A DNA stretch of 6,431 nt, taken from NCBI GenBank assembly GCA_017631705.1, contig JAGBSU010000109.1, positions 1 through 6,431 on the forward strand. Reading direction: 5' to 3'. The notes under the pieces are model-generated. The model was given only the letters and a program-made list of their open reading frames with translations, did no database searches and was not told where the DNA came from. Of the stretch, positions 1 through 5,441 are shown piece after piece. The first letter of the stretch is position 1. Every line of letters starts with the position of its first letter. This DNA is from Clostridia bacterium. Its GTDB lineage: Bacteria > Bacillota > Clostridia > Oscillospirales > Acutalibacteraceae. The translations under genes and the position numbers were made by a program.

Positions 1-88
1 TACGCGAGGATAGTTCGGGGAATACCGTTTCTATCATGTCTTTTCCGTAAGCCAAATAGAATTGTTTAGAAAGTTCAAGTCCCTTCAT
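1..88 (-). CDS. DUF4037-like protein, N-terminal fragment (cut by left edge)
   Basis: Reading leftwards from an ATG at 88-86, the frame stays open to the window edge and gives 29 codons beginning MKGLELSKQFYLAYGKDM, followed by IETVFPEL. From memory this opening (MKGLELS..FY..YG..MI...FPEL) resembles the start of DUF4037 proteins, a nucleotidyltransferase-like family of unknown role found in Clostridia next to TPR proteins; this was not checked by search. The start codon overlaps the end of the upstream TPR gene by 14 nt, so the two are very likely co-transcribed and translationally coupled. A weak AGAAAGGG-type Shine-Dalgarno lies about 12 nt upstream, inside the TPR gene. An internal ATG at 37-35 is a possible alternative start but would lose the family-like opening. 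Only the N-terminus is visible, so catalytic residues cannot be judged. Confidence 0.7.
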   Translation of the reverse strand, partial: MKGLELSKQFYLAYGKDMIETVFPELSSR

Positions 89-887
89 AAATACGTTTTG
101 CCCTTTCTTGCAAATCTTTTGCGGTGATAAAGAATCCAAAATAATCATACGAAGGCGCACATTTACTGCAAACAAACGCATAATACGAATCCCGCTGGAT
201 TTCGGGATGATTTAACACATTTTCTGCCTTTTCCAAACACTGTGTGATGGCTTGCTCGTTATCGGGTTGCCACACTTCATATAAATGCGCCATGTTCACA
301 TACGTTACAGCACTGTCGGGCTGTATGACATCGCCATTTTCCACCACCGCCAATGCCCGGCGGTAGCATTCTTCTGCTTCTCTATACCGTTTAGCATCTA
401 CCAACGCCAACGCTTTGTTGTTATAAAATCCCCCAAAACGGTTGTCGTTTGCAGGCAGTTTCTCGGTATAAACAGCACCTACCTTTTCATATAACGGTAA
501 CGCTTCTTCGGCTTTGCCGAAGGCTTTCATGGTTGTGGCAGCATTGAGTATCACCGTCGCCCCCGCCACTTCGTTTCCTTGACGCAACGCATCAAGCAAT
601 TCCAAACTACGCGAAACCGCACGCAATCCTTTTTCAGAATTACCGATTTTACGATAATATCCGAGTAGTTCATTAACCACCGACAACTCACCGGATTCGT
701 CGCCCAATGCGACTGCTTCCGCCTCCCAATATTCCAGTAATCGACCGGCAGCGTCCATGTCGTTAGTTGCAAAACATTCGTCCAACTTTGCAATCACACG
801 GCCAACCGGAATCCTATAAGGTGCTTCTTTGCGGCCGCAATCGGAACAGCCCAAAGCAATTTGTGTTTGTAAACTCTCGTTGTTCAT
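75..887 (-). CDS. Tetratricopeptide-repeat protein, partner of DUF4037-like gene
   Basis: A 270-residue soluble protein with no signal peptide or membrane segment. Helical TPR-type units are visible at about residues 69-102, 110-143, 151-184 and 194-225; the clearest is the third, with NNKALALVDAKRYREAEECY and the usual A, G/A, Y and A spacing. TPR arrays bind protein partners, so a scaffold or regulatory role is likely but the partner is unknown. The C-terminal stretch YYAFVCSKCAPSYDYFGFF is not TPR-like and carries a CxxC (C240, C243). A second CxxC (C14, C17) sits in an N-terminal extension before the first helix. Start: ATG at 887 with AAGGAG at 894-899, good spacing. It overlaps the downstream DUF4037-like gene by 14 nt, suggesting a two-gene operon. 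I could not place a convincing promoter in the 66-bp gap shared with mntP. Confidence 0.85.
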   Translation of the reverse strand: MNNESLQTQIALGCSDCGRKEAPYRIPVGRVIAKLDECFATNDMDAAGRLLEYWEAEAVALGDESGELSVVNELLGYYRKIGNSEKGLRAVSRSLELLDALRQGNEVAGATVILNAATTMKAFGKAEEALPLYEKVGAVYTEKLPANDNRFGGFYNNKALALVDAKRYREAEECYRRALAVVENGDVIQPDSAVTYVNMAHLYEVWQPDNEQAITQCLEKAENVLNHPEIQRDSYYAFVCSKCAPSYDYFGFFITAKDLQERAKRIYEGT

Positions 888-897
888 ACAATTCTCC

Positions 898-926
898 TTG
901 TATTCTGTCGCTTTTTATGGTATACT
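898..926 (+). promoter_or_regulatory. mntP promoter, extended -10 type
   Basis: TGGTATACT at 918-926 is an extended -10 (TG, one base, then TATACT). The TTGTAT at 898-903 lies 17 bp upstream as a weak -35, matching TTGACA at 3 of 6. Transcription would start near 933, leaving a leader of only about 20 nt. The -35 overlaps the Shine-Dalgarno of the divergent TPR gene. Confidence 0.6.
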
Positions 927-953
927 GTGCTGGTTTGAAAGGAGCTTTGCGAT

Positions 954-1538
954 ATGGATATATTAACGTTATTGCTCATTGCTATCGGTTTATCGATGGA
1001 CGCGTTTGCCGTTTCCGTCAGTAACGGTATTTTTATGAAAACCATCTCCCCTGCCCCTGCCTTAAAGGTCGCCGGTGCGTTCGGCTTATTCCAAGGACTG
1101 ATGCCGATTATCGGGTACGCTGTCGCCAGCGTGTTTGCCAATACCATTATTGCATTTGACCATTGGGTTGCATTCGGTCTGCTTGTATTTATCGGCGGCA
1201 AAATGCTGTGGGAAGTGTTGCACGAAACCGAAGATGAAACACCAAAAGGTGACCCAACACATTGGCGCACCTTATTGGTCATGGCGGTTGCCACCAGCAT
1301 CGATGCCATGGCGGTCGGCGTTACCATGGCACTCGGCCGTACCGGCTTGTTGGCACCTTCTTGGGGGTTTTTGATGTGTTCGGCTGTCATTGCCGTTATC
1401 ACCTTTGTGTTTTGCTTGTGTGGAGTTTATCTCGGTTGCCGTACCGGCAACTGTTTCGGCAAGCGTGCACAAATTGCCGGCGGTATTGTTCTCATCGGTA
1501 TCGGCATTAAAATTTTATTGGAACACTTGTTGGGCTAA
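954..1538 (+). CDS. mntP: Manganese efflux pump MntP
   Basis: A 194-residue, six-helix inner-membrane protein of the MntP (former DUF204/YebN) family, which exports Mn2+ and protects against manganese overload. Length matches the family, about 185-195 residues. It shows the internal duplication typical of MntP: SMDAFAVS (D16) in helix 1 and SIDAMAVG (D117) in helix 4, the acidic residues implicated in Mn transport in this family. Hydrophobic segments fall at about 2-24, 38-60, 70-87, 105-128, 135-160 and 172-192, with a charged cytoplasmic loop (HETEDETPKGD) in the middle. The C-terminus (GIGIKILLEHL) is intact. Start: ATG at 954, with AAAGGAG at 938-944. It is transcribed alone, divergently from the TPR gene. 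Many mntP genes carry a Mn-sensing yybP-ykoY riboswitch, but the leader here is too short for one. Confidence 0.95.
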   Translation: MDILTLLLIAIGLSMDAFAVSVSNGIFMKTISPAPALKVAGAFGLFQGLMPIIGYAVASVFANTIIAFDHWVAFGLLVFIGGKMLWEVLHETEDETPKGDPTHWRTLLVMAVATSIDAMAVGVTMALGRTGLLAPSWGFLMCSAVIAVITFVFCLCGVYLGCRTGNCFGKRAQIAGGIVLIGIGIKILLEHLLG

Positions 1539-1583
1539 AATCGCATCAATACGTTGCAATTCTTCTGCTGCTATATAACTCAT
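1515..1583 (-). CDS. 22-codon small ORF antisense to the mntP end
   Basis: The ATG at 1583-1581 opens a 22-codon frame, starting MSYIAAEELQRIDAIL and ending QQVFQ, closed by TAA at 1517-1515. It is amphipathic with no signal or membrane segment. I do not recognise it. In its favour: AAAGGAAAA directly upstream (SD at 1587-1592) and a near-consensus promoter about 20 nt before the SD (see 1611-1639). It overlaps the last 24 nt of mntP on the opposite strand. It could be a true small protein, the remnant of a longer gene whose 3' part has been lost, or just the translated head of an antisense RNA. No terminator was seen after it on this strand. The promoter and RBS are the evidence; expression is inferred. 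Confidence 0.4.
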   Translation of the reverse strand: MSYIAAEELQRIDAILAQQVFQ

Positions 1584-1610
1584 TTTTCCTTTGCACTAAA
1601 TGATACTTCT

Positions 1611-1639
1611 ATTTTAATTAAAACCCGTTTTTTTGTCAA
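1611..1639 (-). promoter_or_regulatory. Near-consensus sigma-A promoter for the small antisense ORF
   Basis: On the minus strand TTGACA (1639-1634), a 17-bp spacer and TAAAAT (1616-1611) match the sigma-A consensus at 6/6 and 5/6. Transcription would start near 1604, about 20 nt before the small ORF. A perfect 12-bp palindrome TTTTAATTAAAA (1612-1623) overlaps the -10 and could be an operator, although AT-rich DNA makes such palindromes easily. Confidence 0.55.
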
Positions 1640-1711
1640 TAGAATGTCACTGGAAGCCGGCATGGCTTTGCCGTAACAAGAATGATTCTGTCTGCTTTGT
1701 TGCAGAAAATG

Positions 1712-1761
1712 CCAAGTGCCGCCGAGGTGGTTACACCTCGGCGGCACTTGGTTTATTTTAT
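1712..1761. terminator. 18-bp perfect hairpin, bidirectional terminator between mntP and the ceramidase-like gene
   Basis: The arms 1712-1729 and 1734-1751 pair perfectly over 18 bp (CCAAGTGCCGCCGAGGTG and its complement) around a GTTA loop. On the plus strand it is followed by TTTATTTTAT (1752-1761), suiting mntP 174 nt upstream. On the minus strand it is followed by CATTTT, suiting the hydrolase gene that ends 47 nt away. It is therefore probably shared by the two convergent units. Confidence 0.9.
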
Positions 1762-1798
1762 ACCGTGTTTATCGTGCTTGGTTCATTTCATTCAAAAA

Positions 1799-3142
1799 CT
1801 ACTCTTGTTGACTTTTTTGAAAGTTTTCATTCAACAATTTCAAATTTTCTACCACCAAGAAGGTATCGGCATCGTCCACCATTTTATAGGTGTTGAAATT
1901 ACCGAACTGCCATACCTCATAACCGCCGCGACATAATTGGTCCTGCGACGGCAAATAGGCCCGCGTGTCGTTCGTATTCGAGAGCGACAGCGTGTGCTGG
2001 AATTTACTGTAACGACGCAGTTGCAACGGTGTATAGAAAAACATCTCAAAGGGGAACGGCACAATCGCCACCGAACCGATTGACAAAATACATTGCGGTA
2101 TCACATAATGGCTCTTGACACCTTCTTCGTATTCGTCCAAAATACTTTTCAAATGATAGTATTCGGTCAATTTTTTCGGTGCCCCTTCGTCGCCTGCCTC
2201 CCTCAACGCCAACAACTCTTCTTCTGTTCCGATTGATGCTAACCTTTCCAACACTGTTTCCTTGGCAGGCAGCGCATCGTACGGCACACGCACCTCACCG
2301 CAAACCGTTGTCACCGGTACATTACGCCATTCTTTAATGGAGTTCCATGCACGCAGGGCGTCGTGACCGGCACGATAACCCAATTCACGAGCCACCTCAT
2401 AGCTTTGTGCTGTCTTGCCGTTGGGGCAACGCGGTCCGCATTCGCCTATCGGTCCTTGTATAAACATCGTCGTTGTGCCGGTTTCACGGTCCATTACATC
2501 TTTCATTGTGCCGGGCCAATCCCGCGTGATTTCAAAGTTCGAACCCGAAGCCGTTCCGTGGCAACCGTAGTGTACAATATTCAGTAGGTTATTTTTCATG
2601 TCGGGGGACTTGAAGGACATGACTGTCATTTCTTTGTCCATCACACCCCACGGATTTTGACCTAAATTAACCTTGCCGTCTGCTGTAATGTTCCGACGAT
2701 TGATGCCGACCTCACATTCCGTCGTGGCCACACCGAAAACCGCCGGCTGTAAGTTATGAACCGCCTCCACAGCCACCTTAATCGATTGCGGATAGAGAAT
2801 GTTTTCCAAAAAATCATAATCGGGTTCTCCCCAACCGGATTTGCTTAAGCGCGTTGTCGGTCCGGAGTGAGTGTGCGTAGTGTTATATATCATACATTCT
2901 TTAGGAAATCCCGTTTGCTCTTCTACTGCTGCGGCAATTCGGTCAACCATTTCCTTGGAGCATGAACAAACATCTGCCGAAAGCAATAGTGCTTTCGTGT
3001 CCCCATAGGTCAATGCCGCAGCAATCACCTCTAAATCGTCGCCCACCGCGGTGGCAAGGCGCTTGCGGGGATAGCCGTAAAGTATTGTCCCCAACGGTGG
3101 TGTCACACACGCTTTCGCAACACCGACACACAACTGTTTCAT
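1799..3142 (-). CDS. Neutral/alkaline ceramidase-family hydrolase, short cytoplasmic form
   Basis: A 447-residue protein matching the N-terminal catalytic domain of neutral/alkaline non-lysosomal ceramidases (PF04734), zinc amidases that split N-acyl sphingosines. Visible family marks, in order: the opening G-x-A-x-x-x-VTPPLG (7-18); GDDLE near 34-38; NTTHTHSGP (87-95, H90 and H92 as likely zinc ligands); VHYGCHGT (190-197) with TRDWPG (206-211); FIQGPIGECGPR (227-238); PFEMF (E366) and GGYE (Y408), matching the family's late metal-ligand Glu and Tyr. It lacks a signal peptide and the C-terminal domain of the secreted enzymes, which are roughly 650-700 residues long. It is therefore probably cytoplasmic and its substrate is unknown; ceramide itself is unlikely to be certain. 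Start: ATG at 3142 with AAGGA about 8 nt upstream. It sits 21 nt behind a small ORF, probably in one transcript, and near a sugar-type ABC transporter. Confidence 0.85.
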   Translation of the reverse strand: MKQLCVGVAKACVTPPLGTILYGYPRKRLATAVGDDLEVIAAALTYGDTKALLLSADVCSCSKEMVDRIAAAVEEQTGFPKECMIYNTTHTHSGPTTRLSKSGWGEPDYDFLENILYPQSIKVAVEAVHNLQPAVFGVATTECEVGINRRNITADGKVNLGQNPWGVMDKEMTVMSFKSPDMKNNLLNIVHYGCHGTASGSNFEITRDWPGTMKDVMDRETGTTTMFIQGPIGECGPRCPNGKTAQSYEVARELGYRAGHDALRAWNSIKEWRNVPVTTVCGEVRVPYDALPAKETVLERLASIGTEEELLALREAGDEGAPKKLTEYYHLKSILDEYEEGVKSHYVIPQCILSIGSVAIVPFPFEMFFYTPLQLRRYSKFQHTLSLSNTNDTRAYLPSQDQLCRGGYEVWQFGNFNTYKMVDDADTFLVVENLKLLNENFQKSQQE

Positions 3143-3163
3143 CGTTTTTTCCTTCTTTCTTTG

Positions 3164-3319
3164 TCAAAAATAAGCAATTTTCGTCGGCCAATCTTTACCG
3201 CCGCTAATCATCAACGATAACGATTGTTCGTCTAAAATGCTGAACAACCCTTTCGGCACTTCGCCCTCGGCAATATAAATCGGCGGCTCGGGGTATCCGT
3301 CTTTCGATGGTTTTTTCAA
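3164..3319 (-). CDS. Small unknown ORF (about 51 residues) upstream of the ceramidase-like gene
   Basis: Not recognised. The frame ending at TGA 3166-3164 reads KKPSKDGYPEPPIYIAEGEV, then KGLFSILDEQSLSLMISGGK and DWPTKIAYF. Codon choice and composition look like real protein, soluble and without signal peptide. The start is a problem. An upstream in-frame ATG (3349) has no RBS and overlaps the -10 box of the promoter at 3348-3376, so it would not be transcribed from that promoter. The next in-frame start is TTG at 3319, used here, 15 nt after AAAGGA. An ATG at 3332 with the same AAAGGA is in another frame; it joins this frame only if one base is lost, for example in the A6 run near 3315-3320. 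So this may be a frameshifted gene, a sequencing slip or a TTG start. It ends 21 nt before the hydrolase start, suggesting an operon. Confidence 0.5.
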   Translation of the reverse strand: MKKPSKDGYPEPPIYIAEGEVPKGLFSILDEQSLSLMISGGKDWPTKIAYF

Positions 3320-3347
3320 AGAAAATTGACATCGTCCTTTTGCTATC

Positions 3348-3376
3348 ATTATAATCAAAAAAAAACTATTTGTAAA
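3348..3376 (-). promoter_or_regulatory. Promoter of small ORF and ceramidase-like gene
   Basis: On the minus strand TTTACA (3376-3371), 17 bp, then TATAAT (3353-3348): 5/6 and 6/6 matches to sigma-A. Predicted start is near 3341, just before AAAAGGACG. The terminator of the lipoprotein gene lies 109 bp upstream (3485-3516), consistent with an independent transcription unit. Confidence 0.7.
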
Positions 3377-3484
3377 GGCTTTTCGGGCATTTTTAACCTT
3401 TTCAGGTTTATTTTTCCTTTGAAAAATGTCGCCGTTTTCTTTGTTAAAAACACCTTTGCAATCCACAACTCGCATCCATTTGGA

Positions 3485-3516
3485 TATGAAAAGAGGGCGC
3501 CCCAAAGAGCGCCCTC
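3485..3516 (-). terminator. Terminator of the solute-binding lipoprotein gene
   Basis: On the minus strand GAGGGCGCTC pairs with GGGCGCCCTC around a TTTG loop, a 10-bp GC-rich stem with one T-G wobble, followed by TTTTCATATC. It starts 17 nt after the stop codon. The T-run is short, but the stem is strong. Confidence 0.85.
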
Positions 3517-3532
3517 ATAAGAACAGAAGAAT

Positions 3533-5113
3533 TTACTTACACGCCGCTTCCACAACGCGTTGGATTTGCTTTTTGTAGGTAGTCAACACACTGCTGACAC
3601 CCTTGCCGTTGCAGACATCTTGTACCACAGCTGCCGTCGGCAACGCACCCATAGAGGAGGTGAATGTGCCGGGAGGCGCTTTCAGTTTTCCCGCATTAAG
3701 CACTTTGCAAATAGCTTGACGGTGTTTTGCCGGAGTAACATCCGAATAAGCGTTGCGCGTATTGTGCCAAGATTCCACCATAGCATAGCAGATAGCGGCA
3801 CGCACATCGGAGGTACCTTTGCCGGCAACAAAGCTTTGGCTATCTATCAAGCCGTAGTTAGGAGAATTGCCGCCTCTCGGTGCAACCACCATACCGAGAT
3901 TATCAATTTTCTTATCGAATACCGAACTGCTCTTTACAAGTTCTGCTAATTCACCGTACTTACCGGTACTTAGCAAAACCGTAGCAATATTGCCGCTAGC
4001 AAAAGCAGCTTTCAACGAATTATCGTCGGTTTTATTGATAGTGTCGGCAATGCGTCCCGCACCAAAATGCATTTTTTGAAGCATTTCTAAGGCTTTAACC
4101 AACTGTTTGTCTGCCGTGTTTTCTTTAATTACGCCATCTTTTTTGGTAACAAGACCGGTGTTATAACTTTCAAAGAAACCACCGGCGGTGTAGCCGGCAA
4201 GAGCGTGCATAAAGAATTTATTCGGATTAGCCTTTACATATTCTTGACCGATTTCCAAATATTTCTCCCACGTCCACTTGCCCTGTGCAAACAATTCCTC
4301 AGGGTCCTCTAAACGGTTATCTTTGAAGATTTTTTTGTTATAGAACACCGCATACAAGGCTTGTAAGTAGTTTCCGCCCATGGCATACGCTTCGCCTTTC
4401 CACGAGTAGTCTTGCATAACAGCCTCGGAAAAGCCGCCTTCTTTTTCGTTGGTCCAAAGGTCCGCCGTGGTAATGTGCTCGGTTACCGGAACAGCAAAGT
4501 CGTTAGTAAATATTTCAGGGTATGCCGGACTGTACATAAATATGACATCGTACACCGCGCCGCCTGCTATACGTGCTGCGAGGGTTTTGGTGTAGTTGCC
4601 ATATCCGCCCAAGCCATCTAAGGTAATCGTACCATTGTACTTCTTTTTGAAAGCATCAAAACCTTCTTGCGTGAAATCGCTAACTGTAGTGCCGCCCTGA
4701 GCAAGCGTAAATTTCTTGCCGCCGAAATCGACATTCTTGTCGGCACGCACGGTACCCTTTTTCAAAGTAACATCGCCGCCGACATAACCGGAAATGTTCG
4801 AGTTGGGACCTACGACATTTCTCGTTGTCGTTGTTCTTTTAGTTTTAGTCGTGGTGGTTTTCCCCGGTATTGTTGTGGTGCTTGCTCCACCTTCGCCGGT
4901 CGGTTCACCTTCGCCGGTCGGTTCACCTTCGCCGGTCGGTTCACCTTCACCGGTCGGTTCACCTTCACCAGTCGGTTCACCTTCACCATCGGTCACTTCC
5001 GCTTGTTTGGTAGTGGTCGTAGCGTCGGTCGGTCCGTTGTCTTCTTTGCAAGCAGCCATCGGGATGATCATGCAAAGTACCAACAAGATCGCCAGTGCTT
5101 TTTTGAAGTTCAT
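3533..5113 (-). CDS. ABC transporter solute-binding lipoprotein, sugar type (family 1)
   Basis: A 526-residue extracellular solute-binding protein, probably carrying a carbohydrate to a CUT1-type importer. The N-terminus MNFKKALAILLVLCMIIP ends in the lipobox M-A-A-C, so C22 would be lipidated and the protein anchored outside the membrane. Residues about 23-105 form a disordered tether: six-residue EPTGEG units (about 43-74) and Thr runs (79-97). The binding domain follows from about 110, with typical SBP features: an EGFDAFKKKYNGTI segment, GGAVYDVIFMYSP, LYAVFYNKKIF and the GKWTWEKYLEIGQEY motif. Start: ATG at 5113, chosen because it gives the signal peptide and has AAAGGAG (5122-5128) at 8-nt spacing; a GTG at 5164 has neither. 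It has its own promoter and terminator, separate from the permease gene. Substrate not determinable from sequence. Confidence 0.92.
   Translation of the reverse strand: MNFKKALAILLVLCMIIPMAACKEDNGPTDATTTTKQAEVTDGEGEPTGEGEPTGEGEPTGEGEPTGEGEPTGEGGASTTTIPGKTTTTKTKRTTTTRNVVGPNSNISGYVGGDVTLKKGTVRADKNVDFGGKKFTLAQGGTTVSDFTQEGFDAFKKKYNGTITLDGLGGYGNYTKTLAARIAGGAVYDVIFMYSPAYPEIFTNDFAVPVTEHITTADLWTNEKEGGFSEAVMQDYSWKGEAYAMGGNYLQALYAVFYNKKIFKDNRLEDPEELFAQGKWTWEKYLEIGQEYVKANPNKFFMHALAGYTAGGFFESYNTGLVTKKDGVIKENTADKQLVKALEMLQKMHFGAGRIADTINKTDDNSLKAAFASGNIATVLLSTGKYGELAELVKSSSVFDKKIDNLGMVVAPRGGNSPNYGLIDSQSFVAGKGTSDVRAAICYAMVESWHNTRNAYSDVTPAKHRQAICKVLNAGKLKAPPGTFTSSMGALPTAAVVQDVCNGKGVSSVLTTYKKQIQRVVEAACK
4889..4994 (-). 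repeat. 18-bp coding tandem repeat in the lipoprotein linker
   Basis: Five units of 18 bp (plus strand ACCTTCGCCGGTCGGTTC) run at 4889, 4907, 4925, 4943 and 4961, followed by a degenerate partial copy to 4994. Units 1-3 are identical; units 4 and 5 differ by one and two bases. Each encodes EPTGEG, an acidic flexible linker. Near-identity at the DNA level implies recent slippage expansion, so copy number may vary between strains. Confidence 0.95.
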
Positions 5114-5264
5114 GCTGTTTTCTCCTTTCCCATCACGGGTGTGTTTGACAACAATTGTTGCCACGTTGATGATGTGTTACAACAACACATTTTAGAGAAT
5201 AAAAGGTACTGTTTTCCCACTCCTTGCACCGTACAAAGAAATAAGCAAAACAGTCCCTACCTCT
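5114..5264 (-). promoter_or_regulatory. Structured 5' leader of the lipoprotein gene
   Basis: About 145-150 nt separate the promoter from the start codon. On the minus strand the leader can fold a 12-bp stem with one 4-nt bulge (plus positions 5204-5215 with 5247-5262, core ACTGTTTT/AAAACAGT). A 7-bp hairpin (5172-5178 with 5184-5190) follows, and then a perfect 12-bp palindrome CAACAATTGTTG (5149-5160) just before the RBS. No known riboswitch class was recognised. The palindrome could equally be a DNA operator. Confidence 0.45.
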
Positions 5265-5300
5265 ATTATAAATATTACACTGTTTTTTCACTTTTGTAAA
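5265..5300 (-). promoter_or_regulatory. Promoter of the lipoprotein gene
   Basis: On the minus strand TTTACA (5300-5295), then 17 bp, then TAATAT (5277-5272). A perfect TATAAT lies 7 bp further on (5270-5265) but has no good -35 at normal spacing. Either -10 may be used. Phased A-tracts lie immediately upstream of the -35 (5304-5360). Confidence 0.6.
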
Positions 5301-5362
5301 GCCTTTTTTTATTTTTTATGGCATTTTTCATAGTTTTTTATAGGTTTTTTCTTGTTTTTTAT

Positions 5363-5409
5363 TTTATCCAATAAAAAAATTGCTTCTCCATATTCTTTTA
5401 TTGGATAAA
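5363..5409. repeat. 14-bp perfect inverted repeat TTTATCCAATAAAA
   Basis: TTTATCCAATAAAA at 5363-5376 and its exact complement at 5396-5409 are separated by 19 bp. A third, looser copy, TTTATCCTCGAAAA (11 of 14), lies at 5458-5471 in the same orientation as the first. Pairs of regulator half-sites or an RNA hairpin are both possible. Confidence 0.8.
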
Positions 5410-5441
5410 GAAATACATTCTTAAAACATCGGGAAATTCGC

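Noticed and set aside
888..953. Promoter for the TPR gene in the divergent gap
   Set aside because: Candidate -10s such as CATAAA or CAGAAT lack any reasonable -35; the promoter may overlap the start of mntP but cannot be placed.
884..1402. Long open frame on the minus strand across mntP
   Set aside because: It is the complement of a clear six-helix MntP and its product is low-complexity with no family features or RBS.
1633..1936. Plus-strand open frames between mntP and the hydrolase
   Set aside because: They run through the terminator hairpin and the antisense of the hydrolase C-terminus, with no RBS or family features.
3395..3425. Small hairpin AACCT/AGGTT followed by a T-rich stretch on the plus strand
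   Set aside because: Only 5 bp of pairing and no plus-strand gene upstream for it to terminate.
3333..3505. Long N-terminal extension of the small ORF (starts at 3505 or 3349)
   Set aside because: The extension is Lys/Phe-rich translated AT-rich DNA, and both starts lie at or before the promoter's -10 and lack an RBS.
4889..4994. Possible CRISPR-like repeat array
   Set aside because: The 18-bp units are directly adjacent with no spacers and are in frame inside a coding sequence.
5114..5164. Upstream GTG start adding 17 residues to the lipoprotein
   Set aside because: It has no Shine-Dalgarno and would bury the lipoprotein signal; the ATG at 5113 has AAAGGAG and starts the signal peptide exactly.
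5113..5193. Leader ORF starting MCCCNTSSTW and overlapping the lipoprotein start by ATGA
   Set aside because: The overlap is neat, but no Shine-Dalgarno precedes its ATG and the sequence is not protein-like.
4667..5299. Plus-strand open frames over the lipoprotein N-terminus with repeated FTFAGR or SPVG units
   Set aside because: They are the antisense reading of the 18-bp tandem repeat and linker, without RBS or protein-like ends.
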